DNA of 64,000 bases. It comes from Isoptericola sp. BMS4. GTDB lineage: Bacteria > Actinomycetota > Actinomycetes > Actinomycetales > Cellulomonadaceae. The stretch is from the NCBI RefSeq assembly GCF_011634835.1, contig NZ_SIRP01000001.1:2601355-2665354 (forward strand), read 5' to 3'. The notes beneath the pieces are model-generated. The model saw only the letters and a program-made list of their open reading frames with translations, did not search any database and was not told the DNA's origin. Below, in pieces: positions 48,973-58,697 of the stretch; within the stretch, counting starts at the first letter, position 1, and every line of letters begins with the position of its first letter. Both the position numbers and the translations under genes were made by a program.

Positions 48973-51879
48973 TCAGCCGATGAGCGTGAACGTCGTCTCG
49001 GTGGTGTTTCCGAGCATGTCGTACACGACGAGCGTGTTCTCGCCGCGCTGGGCGCCGAAGCGCCCCCTCGTGACCTTGTCCAGGTCGAAGCGCTCGGCAC
49101 CGCCCAGATCCTGCTCGACGCCGTTCAGCGTCAGGCGGTCGAGGCCCGCCGCCCCGGCCACCAGCGTGAACGACACCTTGCGGTACGTGCCGTCCGAGCC
49201 GACCGTGAACCTCGCACCCTCCTTGATCGACACCTCGGGCGGCGAGCCCGCCGACTCGTTGGCCACGTCGAGCACCAGCGGGGCGAGCGCGAGCCTGTCG
49301 AGGTTCGGTGCCCATCCGGAGGCGTTCCCCAGGGTGAGCGCACCGTCGTCGGTCGTCAGATCGAGCGGGACCGTGTGGGTCCAGAACCCCTGCCACGAGT
49401 AGTTGTGCCGGTAGGCGCCCCGCGTCGTCGTGCCGCCTTCCTCGGTGATGTCGAGGAACCGCGTGACCACGTCGGTGTTGTAGGCGTGACCGGTGTTCTT
49501 CTCGGCGTTGGCGTAGTCGGCCACGAAGTTGTAGGCACCCGCGGGCACGCCCTCCGGCCGCTGCCAGACGGCGTAGCTGTCGGCGCCGCCGCCGAGCCAG
49601 CCCACGTTGTCGCCCGAGACGTTGGTCGGCTCTGCGACGGCGTCGACCCGTGCCCCGCCGTGCAGCTCCAGGGCGTCCTCCGCCTCGACCTCGACGACGG
49701 CCTCGTCGCCCTCCGCGGCACGCACGGTGCGCAACGACGTGAGGTCGACCTGGTCCTGCGCCCGGACCGTGATCTCGGTGATGCCCTGGGCCAGGTGGAG
49801 GCGGACCGTCGAGCTCCAGCGCCCGGCGTCGGCCGCCGTGAGACCCTCGACCGGGCGGCCGTTGACCTCGAGCCCGAGCCCGGTGGCCTGCGCCGCCGCA
49901 TAGTCGAGCGTGACGTCGTGGTAGCCGGTGTCCCGTGCGGCGACGTAGAACGTGGCCGCACCGTCGGCGTCGAGGCGGACGTCGCCGGCGGTGGCCGACC
50001 CGTCGAACAGCACCGAACCGCCGTCGATCCGGGCGAGGTGTGCCGGGTAGACCTCGGCGTCCGGTCCGGCCACGCGGGACAGCTCGAGCTTGTCCACGGT
50101 GACGTTCGACCCGGGCAGCACGGTGGACCCGTCGATGCTGGTGCGCAGCGACAGCTCCCGCGTCCCGGCCTCGAGGTCGACGAGCACCTCGGCGCTGCCG
50201 CGGTACCGGGCGTTGAAGCCGGCCTCGTACTGCACCGTCGCGGCGTGCTCGCCGTCCACGAACAGCGCGTGGCGTCCCGCCACGGTGGTCCCCGCCACCA
50301 CACGCAGCCGGTACGTGCCGGACTCGGGCACCTCGACCGGCCAGGTCAAGGACGAGTCGGGTGACGTCAGACCACTGACGTCGTGCTGGTTCGACGCCGC
50401 GAAGGTCCAGTTGTCGTCGGCGGGCTGGTGGTCCACGGTCGCGTTGTGGAGGGTCGTGTCCTCGGCCTCGACGACGTCGCGCCAGGTCGAGTCGACCTCA
50501 GGCTGCTCGGCGAGCGGCGGGGTGACGACGAGCTGGTAGGCCGAGTGGCGGTTGTCGTTCGGCACGTCGACCTGGATCGAGCCGTCCGCCACCTCCACGC
50601 GGTCGGCGACGACGACCGGCGGGTTCAGCGCCGCGCCCTCCTGACCGGACCACTCGGCCTCACGCACCTGCACGTCCACCGTGTCCCCGAAGACCTCGGT
50701 GTCGATCCCGTCGATCTCGACCCGGACGTCCTCGCTCCCGCCGCCGAAGATCGCGGTCGCCTGCCGGCCCTCGGTGTCGATCGTGGCCGTGCCCTGCAGC
50801 GTGTCGACGGCGTCGAGCGCCGGCGGCGTGAGCTCGACGGTCTCGCCGGTGAGGTCGGCATACCACTTGAGCAGCCACCACGCGCCGTTGGCGCTGTTGT
50901 TCTTGGCCATGTTGTCGTTCAGGTTGCCGGCGAAGGTCCAGTACGCGGTCTGCGCGTCGACCTTCTCGTCCTCGAACATCGACAGCCACTGCACCAGCTG
51001 ACCGGGCACCGACATGTCACGACGCATCGCGTACTCGGTGATGTTCACCGGGAGCGGCCCGACGCCGACCTCCTGCTCGATCTGCCGGAACTCCGCGAGG
51101 TGCGACCGGAACGTCGCGAGGTTCTCGCGCCCGAGCTCGTGCCAGGTCCAGATGTCCGGCAGCGTGCCGTTGGCCTTCGCGGACTCGAGGATCTCGCGCG
51201 TGCTGCCCCCGTGCCACCAGGCGTCGCCCGGGCCGGCGATCCGCGCCTCGGGGTAGATCTCCTTGATCGTGGTGTAGGCGGCCTCCCAGTCGGCGAGGAA
51301 GGTGTCGCGCATGGTGTCCCAGTCGCCGTACCAGTTGATGCCGTCGGGCTCGTTGAACGGAGTGAAGACGTAGCGCTCGGGGTAGGCGGACTCCTCGACG
51401 ATGCTCGTGACCACGGTGCGCACGATCTCGAGGTAGGTGTCGAAGTCCTCGGGGCGCTGGCCGCCGTTGTAGGGCCAGTCGGGGTAGTAGTCCTGGATGT
51501 TGACCATCAGGTACTCGCCCCCGTTCTCGAAGAGCGACCGCTCGACCTCGAGCGGATCCCCGTTCGGGTGCTGCTCCCCGTGGGGCGCCTTCTGGGTGAC
51601 GTTGGTGGGGCGCGCACCGGCGACGATCGCGTCGGTCGGCACGCCGTCGTCACCCAGGCCGTAGAGCATCCCCGACGCCCCGCCCTGGAAGTCCCCCGTC
51701 GTGGCGGCGAGGTCGATCTCGATGACCTCCGGGTCGGCGGCCGCCGCCGCGCTCATCGGCAGCACCGCGCCCGCGGCGCCGACGGCCGCCGCCGCGGCCA
51801 CGGCGACGCCCCGCCGCATCCTGCGGGCGCGGTCGCCCACGCCCCCGTCGCTTCGTCTCCTGCTCGAACGGTCATGCAT
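48973..51879 (-). CDS. Large secreted clan GH-A-like glycosidase with carbohydrate-binding modules
   Basis: 968-aa exported protein: basic N-terminus, hydrophobic signal and AAAAADPE cleavage region near residue 50. A (beta/alpha)8-like domain (about 55-380) has TPFNEPDGINWYGDW with the candidate acid/base Glu177 and NITEYAMRRD with the candidate nucleophile Glu282, the strand-4/strand-7 pattern of clan A and most like GH39. Then come a beta domain and two CBM35/CBM6-like modules (about 465-600 and 690-860; VVEAEDTTLHNATVDHQ and VEAEDALELHGGARVD start them). The ATG at 51879 follows AAGGAG. Last gene of an operon with an alpha-galactosidase and ABC importer, so it should release an alpha-galactosylated sugar outside the cell. 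Family not fixed. Confidence 0.7.
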   Translation of the reverse strand: MHDRSSRRRSDGGVGDRARRMRRGVAVAAAAAVGAAGAVLPMSAAAAADPEVIEIDLAATTGDFQGGASGMLYGLGDDGVPTDAIVAGARPTNVTQKAPHGEQHPNGDPLEVERSLFENGGEYLMVNIQDYYPDWPYNGGQRPEDFDTYLEIVRTVVTSIVEESAYPERYVFTPFNEPDGINWYGDWDTMRDTFLADWEAAYTTIKEIYPEARIAGPGDAWWHGGSTREILESAKANGTLPDIWTWHELGRENLATFRSHLAEFRQIEQEVGVGPLPVNITEYAMRRDMSVPGQLVQWLSMFEDEKVDAQTAYWTFAGNLNDNMAKNNSANGAWWLLKWYADLTGETVELTPPALDAVDTLQGTATIDTEGRQATAIFGGGSEDVRVEIDGIDTEVFGDTVDVQVREAEWSGQEGAALNPPVVVADRVEVADGSIQVDVPNDNRHSAYQLVVTPPLAEQPEVDSTWRDVVEAEDTTLHNATVDHQPADDNWTFAASNQHDVSGLTSPDSSLTWPVEVPESGTYRLRVVAGTTVAGRHALFVDGEHAATVQYEAGFNARYRGSAEVLVDLEAGTRELSLRTSIDGSTVLPGSNVTVDKLELSRVAGPDAEVYPAHLARIDGGSVLFDGSATAGDVRLDADGAATFYVAARDTGYHDVTLDYAAAQATGLGLEVNGRPVEGLTAADAGRWSSTVRLHLAQGITEITVRAQDQVDLTSLRTVRAAEGDEAVVEVEAEDALELHGGARVDAVAEPTNVSGDNVGWLGGGADSYAVWQRPEGVPAGAYNFVADYANAEKNTGHAYNTDVVTRFLDITEEGGTTTRGAYRHNYSWQGFWTHTVPLDLTTDDGALTLGNASGWAPNLDRLALAPLVLDVANESAGSPPEVSIKEGARFTVGSDGTYRKVSFTLVAGAAGLDRLTLNGVEQDLGGAERFDLDKVTRGRFGAQRGENTLVVYDMLGNTTETTFTLIG

Positions 51880-51955
51880 GCAACTCACTCCTTCGTGATG
51901 GTTGTCGTCACCGGGACACGCCGTTCCGGCGCGCCCCGGTGGTGTCGTGGCCGGT

Positions 51956-53302
51956 CTACTGCTGGAGGACGGCGTCGATCTGCTCGTCGGCGACCGTCAG
52001 AGACGACGCGTCCGCGTTGCCGAGATAGATGTCCTCGAAGGCGACGGACGCGATCGCGTTGACGTCACCCGCGTTCAGGGTGATGGGCGGCAGGAAGGTG
52101 CGGCCCTCCTCCTCGTAGCTGAAGAACGCCGAGACGTCCCAGCCCTTCTCGTCGAAGGCGGCCAGTGCCTTCTCCGAGGACTCGGGGATCGCGGGGAACA
52201 CCACGGCGTGCTCCGCGACGATGTCCTGGCAGTCCGTCGAGCCGAGGAACTGGACCCACTTCCAGGCGCCCTCCTTGTTGTCCGACGAGGCACTGATGGA
52301 GTCGGCGACGCCGTTGAACAGGGACGCGCGCTCCCCTTCAGGGCCGACGGGGCCCGGCGCGATGCCGACGTCTACGCCGTCGAGCTCCATGAAGGACCCG
52401 GTCGCCCAGGAGCCGTTGGTGCCCATGGCGACCTGGCCCGAGCCGACCTGGGTGGGCGTCTCGTCCGAGAAGACGCCGGCGGCGGGCGCGTAGCCCTTCT
52501 CGGCAAGGCCGTAGAACCAGTCGATCGCCTTCTGGAACTCGGGGTCGTCGAAGTTGTAGCGGGTGCCCCACGGGTTCGTGTCGAGGTAGTCCCAGTCGAG
52601 CGTGCCGGTGAAGTTGGCCCACTGCATCTGCCCCGTCTCCTCGAAGTTCGGGTTGATGCCGAGCCCGTACACCTCGACCGCCGAGGGGTCGAAACCCTCC
52701 TCGTCACCGCGGACCCCGTTCGCGTCGACCGTGAGGTGGGCGACGATCTCCTCGAAGGTGCCGCCGTCGTCAGGGTTCCAGTCGGCGGCCCACAGGTCCT
52801 CCGACGTGATCCCCGCCTCGTCCAGCATCGCGGTGTTGTAGAAGAAGGCGGTGGTGTCCCAGTCCTTCGGCAGGCCGTACGTGGAGCCGTCGGCGTACTG
52901 CCACGGGTCGAGCAGGCCGTCGGCGTAGACGCTCGTGTCGAACCCGTCCCGCTCGATCATCTCGTCGAGGGCCACGACCTGGCCCTGGGTGGCGAACTCG
53001 CCGTACTTCGACAGGTGGTCGACGAACACGTCCGGACCAGAACCGCCGACGAACGAGGCGGTGAGCTTGGTCCAGTAGTCGTCCCACGCGAACTGCTCGA
53101 TCTTCACGGTGGTGTCCGGGTTCGCCTCGGTGAACGCGTCCGCGCACGCCTGATAGGCCGGGAGCTGGTTGGAGTCCCACAGCCAGTAGGTGATCTCCCC
53201 GGCTCCGTCGCCGCCCGACCCCGACCCCCCGCCCGAAGAGCAGGCGCTCAGGGCGAGAGCGACCACGCCCACGAGCGCTGCCGGTGCTGTCTTGCGCTTC
53301 AT
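51956..53302 (-). CDS. Carbohydrate ABC transporter substrate-binding lipoprotein (GH36 locus)
   Basis: 448-aa CUT1 binding protein with lipobox ALSAC (Cys21) and a Ser/Gly linker. Ligand domain marks are TYWLWDSNQLPAYQACADAF, KDWDTTAFFYNTAMLDEAG and GTNGSWATGSF; aromatic residues are abundant as in oligosaccharide binders. ATG after AAAAGGAG. A small hairpin (51909-51941) in the 76-bp gap after its stop may lower expression of the glycosidase relative to the binding protein. Confidence 0.9.
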   Translation of the reverse strand: MKRKTAPAALVGVVALALSACSSGGGSGSGGDGAGEITYWLWDSNQLPAYQACADAFTEANPDTTVKIEQFAWDDYWTKLTASFVGGSGPDVFVDHLSKYGEFATQGQVVALDEMIERDGFDTSVYADGLLDPWQYADGSTYGLPKDWDTTAFFYNTAMLDEAGITSEDLWAADWNPDDGGTFEEIVAHLTVDANGVRGDEEGFDPSAVEVYGLGINPNFEETGQMQWANFTGTLDWDYLDTNPWGTRYNFDDPEFQKAIDWFYGLAEKGYAPAAGVFSDETPTQVGSGQVAMGTNGSWATGSFMELDGVDVGIAPGPVGPEGERASLFNGVADSISASSDNKEGAWKWVQFLGSTDCQDIVAEHAVVFPAIPESSEKALAAFDEKGWDVSAFFSYEEEGRTFLPPITLNAGDVNAIASVAFEDIYLGNADASSLTVADEQIDAVLQQ

Positions 53303-53393
53303 TGATGTCTCCTTTTCGCAGTCATCCGCGTCGATGGTGCGGAGTGGTGGTGTGACGCAGGGAGGCGGCACGGTGCCGTCCCGGTGGCCCGCA

Positions 53394-54344
53394 TCACTTG
53401 ATCCCGGTGAAGCCGATCGAGTTGACGATGCGGCGAGCGAAGGCGCCGAAGAGCACGAGCATGGGCAGGGCGGCGAGCAGGGTCGCTGCCATGAGTCCCG
53501 CCCAGTCGGGTGCGGACTGCGGCGCCTGGGCACGGAAGATGCCCAGCGCCAGCGTCAGGACGCGCGACTGGTCCGACTGGCTCACGAGGAGCGGCCACAG
53601 GTAGTCGTTCCACGCGGTCATGTAGGTGAGGATCGCCAGGGTGGCGACGGCCGGTGACGCCATCGGCAGGATGATGGTGAAGAAGGTCCGGAACCTCCCG
53701 GCACCGTCGAGCCGGGCCGCCTCCTCGATCTCGACGCTGATGCCGGCGAAGAACTGCCGCAGGAAGAACACCGCGAACGGCGTCATGATCATCGTGGGCA
53801 GCGCGATGCCGGGCAGCGTGTCCAACAGGCCGAGATCGCGGATCAGCAGGAAGTTGGGCAGCAGCGTGAAGATGACCGGCACCATGAGCCCGGCCAGGAA
53901 GACGCCGAAGACGACGTCCCTCCCCGGCCAGCGCAGGCGGGCGAAGGCGTACGCGGCCATCGCCGAGAAGAAGATCTGGAAGACGGTGACCAGCGTGGCC
54001 ACGATCACCGAGTTCATCAGGTAGAGCGGGAAGTCCAGCGAGGCCCCCGAGCCGCCGTCGGCCAGCGACTCGGCCGCCGTGGCCAGCCCGAGCGCCCGGC
54101 GGAACCCCTCGACGCTGAGGCCGACGGGCAGCGGGTCGGCCGCGCCGCCGGGCAGTGCGGCGTTGGTGGACAGCGCTGTGCGCAGCATCCAGTAGAAGGG
54201 GAAGAGCGTCGCGAGCATCACGAGCGCCAGGACGAGCCAGCCGAGGAACCGGCCGGCGGAGGGCCGGCGACGGCGCCGGCGGACCTCGCCGGACGACGGC
54301 TCAGGGGCCGTGGTTGCGGTGGGCGACGGAGCGGTGGTGGTCAT
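53394..54344 (-). CDS. Carbohydrate ABC transporter permease (MalG type)
   Basis: 316-aa permease with a basic cytosolic N-terminal extension (RRRRRR) and about six helices; coupling loop EIEEAARLDGAGRFRTFFTI. It starts 7 bp after its partner's stop and lies 91 bp before the binding-protein start. Pairs with the next permease. Confidence 0.9.
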   Translation of the reverse strand: MTTTAPSPTATTAPEPSSGEVRRRRRRPSAGRFLGWLVLALVMLATLFPFYWMLRTALSTNAALPGGAADPLPVGLSVEGFRRALGLATAAESLADGGSGASLDFPLYLMNSVIVATLVTVFQIFFSAMAAYAFARLRWPGRDVVFGVFLAGLMVPVIFTLLPNFLLIRDLGLLDTLPGIALPTMIMTPFAVFFLRQFFAGISVEIEEAARLDGAGRFRTFFTIILPMASPAVATLAILTYMTAWNDYLWPLLVSQSDQSRVLTLALGIFRAQAPQSAPDWAGLMAATLLAALPMLVLFGAFARRIVNSIGFTGIK

Positions 54345-54351
54345 CGGTGCC

Positions 54352-55290
54352 TCACGCCATGTCGTTCTGGTTGGCCCGGGTGAGCCGGAACTGGACGATC
54401 GAGATGGTCGCGAGGACGACCATGAGTGCCACGGACATCGCCGAGGCGTAGCCGAAGTCGTACCCGCGGCTGAAGGCGACCTCGTAGATGTAGTACTGGA
54501 TGACGTTCGAGGCGTTGGCCGGGCCGCCCTGGGTCGCGACGGAGACCGTGTCGAAGACCTGGAACGACCCGATCATCGTCACGATGAGGACCAGCCCCAG
54601 GTACGGGCGCAGCAGCGGCATCGTGATCGACCGGAACATCCGCAGCTCGGACGCGCCGTCGACCCGGCCCGCCTCGTAGAGGTTCTCGGGGATGGTCTGC
54701 AGCCCGGCGAACACCAGCAGGGCCGTGTACCCGGCGTGCCGCCACACGTTGACGAGCGCGATGGTCGGGATCACCAGCGACTGGTCGCCGAAGAACATCA
54801 CCCGGTCCCAGCCCAGCGCCTCGATCACCTCGTTGACGAACCCGAGCTGGTAGTCGAGCAGCATCAGGAACAGCATCGCGGCGACCACGTTGGACACCAG
54901 GTACGGCGTGAGGACGATGCCCCGGACCACCATCGACTTCGTCAGCCGGTGCATGAGGACCGCGACGAGGACGGCCAGGACGGTCTGGATGCCGATGTTG
55001 AGGACGACGTACCACAGCGTCACCCCGAAGGCGTTCCAGAACACCGGGTCGTCCGCGAGACGTCGGTAGTTCTCGAGGCCGATGAACCCGCCGGTCTGGA
55101 AGGCCGTCGTGTCGGTGAAGCTCAGCCAGATGCCGCGGAGGGTCGGCCACAGCAGGAAGACGACGAACCCGACGGTCGCCGGCAGGATGAACACGAGCGC
55201 GGCGGGGAGGTCGCCGAGGTTGCGCGAGCGTCGGCCGGCCGAGCTCCGGGGTGCCGCCGTCGTGGTCGGTGCGTCCGTCACGGCGCTCAT
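54352..55290 (-). CDS. Carbohydrate ABC transporter permease (MalF type)
   Basis: 312-aa permease with about six helices; coupling loop YEAGRVDGASELRMFRSITMP and the TQGGPANASNVIQYYIYEVAF segment typical of CUT1 MalF proteins. The ATG overlaps the alpha-galactosidase stop (ATGA), linking import and cleavage in one transcript. Confidence 0.9.
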   Translation of the reverse strand: MSAVTDAPTTTAAPRSSAGRRSRNLGDLPAALVFILPATVGFVVFLLWPTLRGIWLSFTDTTAFQTGGFIGLENYRRLADDPVFWNAFGVTLWYVVLNIGIQTVLAVLVAVLMHRLTKSMVVRGIVLTPYLVSNVVAAMLFLMLLDYQLGFVNEVIEALGWDRVMFFGDQSLVIPTIALVNVWRHAGYTALLVFAGLQTIPENLYEAGRVDGASELRMFRSITMPLLRPYLGLVLIVTMIGSFQVFDTVSVATQGGPANASNVIQYYIYEVAFSRGYDFGYASAMSVALMVVLATISIVQFRLTRANQNDMA

Positions 55291-57476
55291 CGCACGGCCT
55301 CCACGTGGATCAGGGCGCTGTGGTCCGGGTCCAGCGCCGGGACGCTCACCCCGGCGTCCGCGAGCGCCGCGCCGGACAGCCAGAGGCCGGACTGCCACCA
55401 CGCCGGATAGACGCGGGGGCCGGTCTGGCTCGCCACGTCGGGACCGGACGGCCGCACGTGGTAGGTGCGGTCGCGGTCCAGGCCGGGCAGGCGCACCCGG
55501 CCCGGCGGCCACGTGACGTGACGCTCGTTCACCGTGACGGAGTACAGGGCCTCCGAGCGGTCCGGGCGGACCGCCCCGTGCAACCAGAGGTCGCCCGCCT
55601 CGAGGGACCGCCGGACGGTGGTGCCGGTGTGCACGAGGTCGCGTACCTCCTTGTAGTACTCGACCCAGGCGCGCAGCTCGGCGCGTTCGGTCGCGTCGGC
55701 GGCCGAGAGGTCCCACTCGATACCGAAGTGCCCGAACAGCGCGGTCGCGGCACGGAACGACAGGTCGAGCCGCCGGCCCGTCGTGTGGGCGCGGTCGGCG
55801 CCGACGTGGCTGCCCACCAGCTCCGGGGGAAGGAGCTGCGCCGTCCAGCGCTGGATCTGCTGACGTTCGCGCGCGTCGATGCAGTCCGAGGCCCAGACGC
55901 GGTCGGTGCGTTCGAGGACCTCCAGGTCGATCCGTGCGCCGCCCGAGGAGCAGGACTCGATCTCGATCCCGGGGTGGGCGGCGCGGATCGCGTCCATGAG
56001 CTGGTAGGCGGCGAGCGTCTGCTCGTGGACCCCGGCGCGGCCCGTGCGCGTGGAGCCGGCGTCGACGAGGTCCCGGTTGTGGTCCCACTTCACGAAGTCG
56101 ACGCTCAGCTCGGCCAGGACGGCGGACATGCTCGTCAGCACGTGCTCGAACGCTTCGGGGTGGGTCAGGTCGAGGACCTGCTGCCGGCGGGCCTCGACCG
56201 GCAGGCGGCCGGGGACCTGCAGGATCCACTCGGGATGGGCGGAGGCGACCTCGGAGCGGATGTTGACCATCTCCGGCTCGAACCAGAGGCCGAACTCCAT
56301 CCCGAGCCCGCGGACGTGCTCGACGAGCTTCTTGAGCCGGCCGTCGCCCCACACGTCCTCGGCGACGTGCCAGTCGCCCAGGCCCGAGGAGTCGTCCCGG
56401 CGGGAGCCGAACCAGCCGTCGTCGAGCACGTACCGCTCGACGCCGATCTCAGCGGCCCGGTCCGCGAGCTCGGTGAGCCGTTCGAGGTCGTGGTCGAAGT
56501 AGACGGCCTCCCAGACGTTCATCGTCACCGGCCGGGCCGTGCGGGGGTGGTGCGGCCGCGACCGCAGGTAGGTGTGGAACCGGCCGGCGAGCTCGTCGAG
56601 GCCGACGGCGTGCCCGGCGAAGAGGCGCGGCGAGGAGTAGGTCTCGCCCGGGGCGAGCTCGACCTCTCCCGGCAGGAGAAGCTCACCGCCGCTGAGCAAC
56701 CGGTGGCCGTCGAACGCGCGCTCGGCCGCCACCTGATGGTTGCCGCTGAACGCGACGTGCAGGCCCCAGACCTCGCCGCGGTCGAAGTCGAAGCCGGGCT
56801 CTCCGGCCACCAGGACGGTCGCGGCGTCCGCGCCGGTCCGGCCGTGGCGACCCTCGCGCAGGTGGGTGCCGACGGTCATCGCGCGGCGCTGCGGCACCCG
56901 CTCCTTGGCCCAGCGCCCGGCGAGGTCCATGATCTCGTCGGCCGACGTCGGCACGGGGAGGGCCAGACGCAGGGCGTCGACGACGTAGGTCTCCTCGCCG
57001 AGGTTCGTCACCGCTCCACGCAGCCGCAGCAGGCCGGACGGCAGGAGCTCGATCTCGAGCTCGAGGCGCAGCGCGGCGCGGTCGTCGACCGCCGTCGTCG
57101 TCACCGCTCCCCCGGCGTCGTCGTGCCGGACGGCGGTGGCCACCGGCGTGAACCGCGGGGTCCAGGCGGTGCCTTCGCGGTGTCCTTCGAGCCCGGGGGC
57201 GCCGGTCCATCCGGTCCATGCCTCGGGCAGGACCGCGACGGGCACGTGGCCGTCGACGCCGTTGGTCGCCAACGCAGGGGAGGCGGCCGCCTCGAGGTCC
57301 GCCAGACCTGGCTCGTCGAGGGGGCCCGGGTCCGCGCCCCAGTGGACGACCACCGGCAGTGCGTCCTGCGGCAGGGCGAGCACGACCGCCACGCCCGCTG
57401 CCGCCAGCTGCACCACTGGAGGCCAGGCGCTCTCCGTGCGGGCGGACGCGCCCTCGACCTTCGGCATGATGCCCAC
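55287..57476 (-). CDS. GH36 alpha-galactosidase (intracellular)
   Basis: 729-aa GH36 enzyme without signal peptide. The catalytic nucleophile is Asp465 in FVKWDHNRDL and the acid/base is Asp531 in WASDCIDARERQQIQ; VLDDGWFGSRRDD, GLWFEPEMVN and ESCSSGGARID are family blocks. It should hydrolyse imported alpha-galactosides; GH36 relatives acting on beta-L-arabinopyranosides are an alternative. The GTG at 57476 has AAGGGG at an 8-nt spacing, better than the ATG three codons later. First gene of the operon, behind two LacI-type sites. Confidence 0.88.
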   Translation of the reverse strand: MGIMPKVEGASARTESAWPPVVQLAAAGVAVVLALPQDALPVVVHWGADPGPLDEPGLADLEAAASPALATNGVDGHVPVAVLPEAWTGWTGAPGLEGHREGTAWTPRFTPVATAVRHDDAGGAVTTTAVDDRAALRLELEIELLPSGLLRLRGAVTNLGEETYVVDALRLALPVPTSADEIMDLAGRWAKERVPQRRAMTVGTHLREGRHGRTGADAATVLVAGEPGFDFDRGEVWGLHVAFSGNHQVAAERAFDGHRLLSGGELLLPGEVELAPGETYSSPRLFAGHAVGLDELAGRFHTYLRSRPHHPRTARPVTMNVWEAVYFDHDLERLTELADRAAEIGVERYVLDDGWFGSRRDDSSGLGDWHVAEDVWGDGRLKKLVEHVRGLGMEFGLWFEPEMVNIRSEVASAHPEWILQVPGRLPVEARRQQVLDLTHPEAFEHVLTSMSAVLAELSVDFVKWDHNRDLVDAGSTRTGRAGVHEQTLAAYQLMDAIRAAHPGIEIESCSSGGARIDLEVLERTDRVWASDCIDARERQQIQRWTAQLLPPELVGSHVGADRAHTTGRRLDLSFRAATALFGHFGIEWDLSAADATERAELRAWVEYYKEVRDLVHTGTTVRRSLEAGDLWLHGAVRPDRSEALYSVTVNERHVTWPPGRVRLPGLDRDRTYHVRPSGPDVASQTGPRVYPAWWQSGLWLSGAALADAGVSVPALDPDHSALIHVEAVR

Positions 57477-57515
57477 TCGCGCAACCCCTTCGTCGCACCC
57501 GCTGCGTCGCGGATG

Positions 57516-57577
57516 GTTCTGCAAACGTTGGTCAGACGCTAGCGGGTGTTGGGCTCGTTCTGCAAACGTTGGTCAGA
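57516..57577 (-). promoter_or_regulatory. Promoter of the GH36 operon flanked by duplicated LacI-type operators
   Basis: TCTGCAAACGTTGGTCAGA, within identical 21-bp copies at 57516-57536 and 57557-57577 (41-bp period), has the LacI-family core CNAACGTTNG. Between them the minus strand offers -35 TTGCAG (57565-57560, inside the upstream copy) and -10 TAGCGT (57541-57536) with an 18-nt spacer. The two operators therefore overlap both ends of the promoter. Confidence 0.78.
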
Positions 57578-57680
57578 AATGAAGTGGCGGATTTCACCCG
57601 GAGCCACTTTTGCGGGACCGCCGGCAGCTCGTCGGCGCACAGCACCGCCGCAGCCGCCGGGCGCCGGGGAGACGCCGCCG

Positions 57681-58697
57681 TCAGGCGGGTGGTGCGGCGG
57701 TGCTGGACCGCACGACGAGGCGCGGGGAGGCGGACGTGCTCCGCGGCTTGCGTCCCGTCGCAGTCCACTCGGCGAGTAGCTGGAACGTCCGCCGCCCCAG
57801 CCCGACGAAGTCCTGCGACACCGTCGTCAGCGGCGGCGTCCACATGCGCGCGAACGGCTGGTCGTCGAACCCGACCACGCTGATGTCGTCCGGAACCCGG
57901 CGCCCGGCCTCGGCGAGCGCGCGCATCACACCGATGGCGAGCTCGTCGTTGCCGCAGAGCACCGCCGTCACGGAAGGGTCCCGCGCGAGCCGCTGACCGG
58001 CGTCGTAGCCCGAGTCCGGGTCGTAGCTCGCCTGGATGACCTTCGGGGGCTCGACGCCGGCGGCCTTCATCGCCGCGCGCCATCCCCAGCTGCGCCCCGA
58101 CCGGGCACGCGTCGCCGGGATCGCGACGTGGTGAACCGTACGGTGACCGAGGCCCAGCAAGTACTCGGTCGCCTCGCGCCCCCCGGCCTCGTCGTCCAGG
58201 AACGCGTGGGGCCTCGATCCCACCTTGCGCCGCGCACCCGCTGCGGCGACGACCGGCAGAGACTCCGGCAGGGCGTCCAGCGTCGCGACGCCGAGGGCAT
58301 CGAACTCCACCACGATCGCTCCGGCCAACGGCTGAGAGAGCACCAGGTCCACGGCGCCCTTCATCGCGTCCGGTTCCTCCGACTCGATGACGCCGATCGT
58401 CACCACGAAACCCGAGGCCCGAGCCGCCTCCTCGATCCCCTGCAGCGTCGCCGCGTACCCGTAGCGCACCGTGTTCCTGGCCAGCACCGCCACGGTCGAC
58501 CGCCGGCCGCTGACCAAGGTCTGCGCCGCCGCGTTGGGCCGGTAGCCGAGCTCGGCCACAGCCGCCTCGACACGGGCGCGCAGCCCCTCGCTGACCGGCG
58601 TGCGGCCCGTCAGCACCCTGGACACCGTGGAGAGGCTCACGCCGGCACGTTCCGCCACGTCGCGAAGCACGGGAGGCTGCTGTTCCGGTCGAAGCAC
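57681..58697 (-). CDS. LacI family repressor of the GH36 locus
   Basis: 338-aa regulator: HTH VLRDVAERAGVSLSTVSRVL, hinge LGYRPNAAAQTLVSGRRSTV, and sugar-sensing core ending in VLCGNDELAIGVMRALAEAG and DDISVVGFDDQPFARMWTPP. The GTG at 58697 follows the -10-like TACTCT by 6 nt, so it appears leaderless. It is the direct upstream neighbour of the operon and the natural binder of the duplicated sites at 57516-57577. Likely induced by the imported oligosaccharide. Confidence 0.87.
   Translation of the reverse strand: MLRPEQQPPVLRDVAERAGVSLSTVSRVLTGRTPVSEGLRARVEAAVAELGYRPNAAAQTLVSGRRSTVAVLARNTVRYGYAATLQGIEEAARASGFVVTIGVIESEEPDAMKGAVDLVLSQPLAGAIVVEFDALGVATLDALPESLPVVAAAGARRKVGSRPHAFLDDEAGGREATEYLLGLGHRTVHHVAIPATRARSGRSWGWRAAMKAAGVEPPKVIQASYDPDSGYDAGQRLARDPSVTAVLCGNDELAIGVMRALAEAGRRVPDDISVVGFDDQPFARMWTPPLTTVSQDFVGLGRRTFQLLAEWTATGRKPRSTSASPRLVVRSSTAAPPA

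Noticed and set aside
57516-57577. 21-bp direct repeats considered as a CRISPR fragment or attachment duplication
   Set aside because: Only two copies, LacI-type core, and exact placement around a promoter next to a LacI gene.
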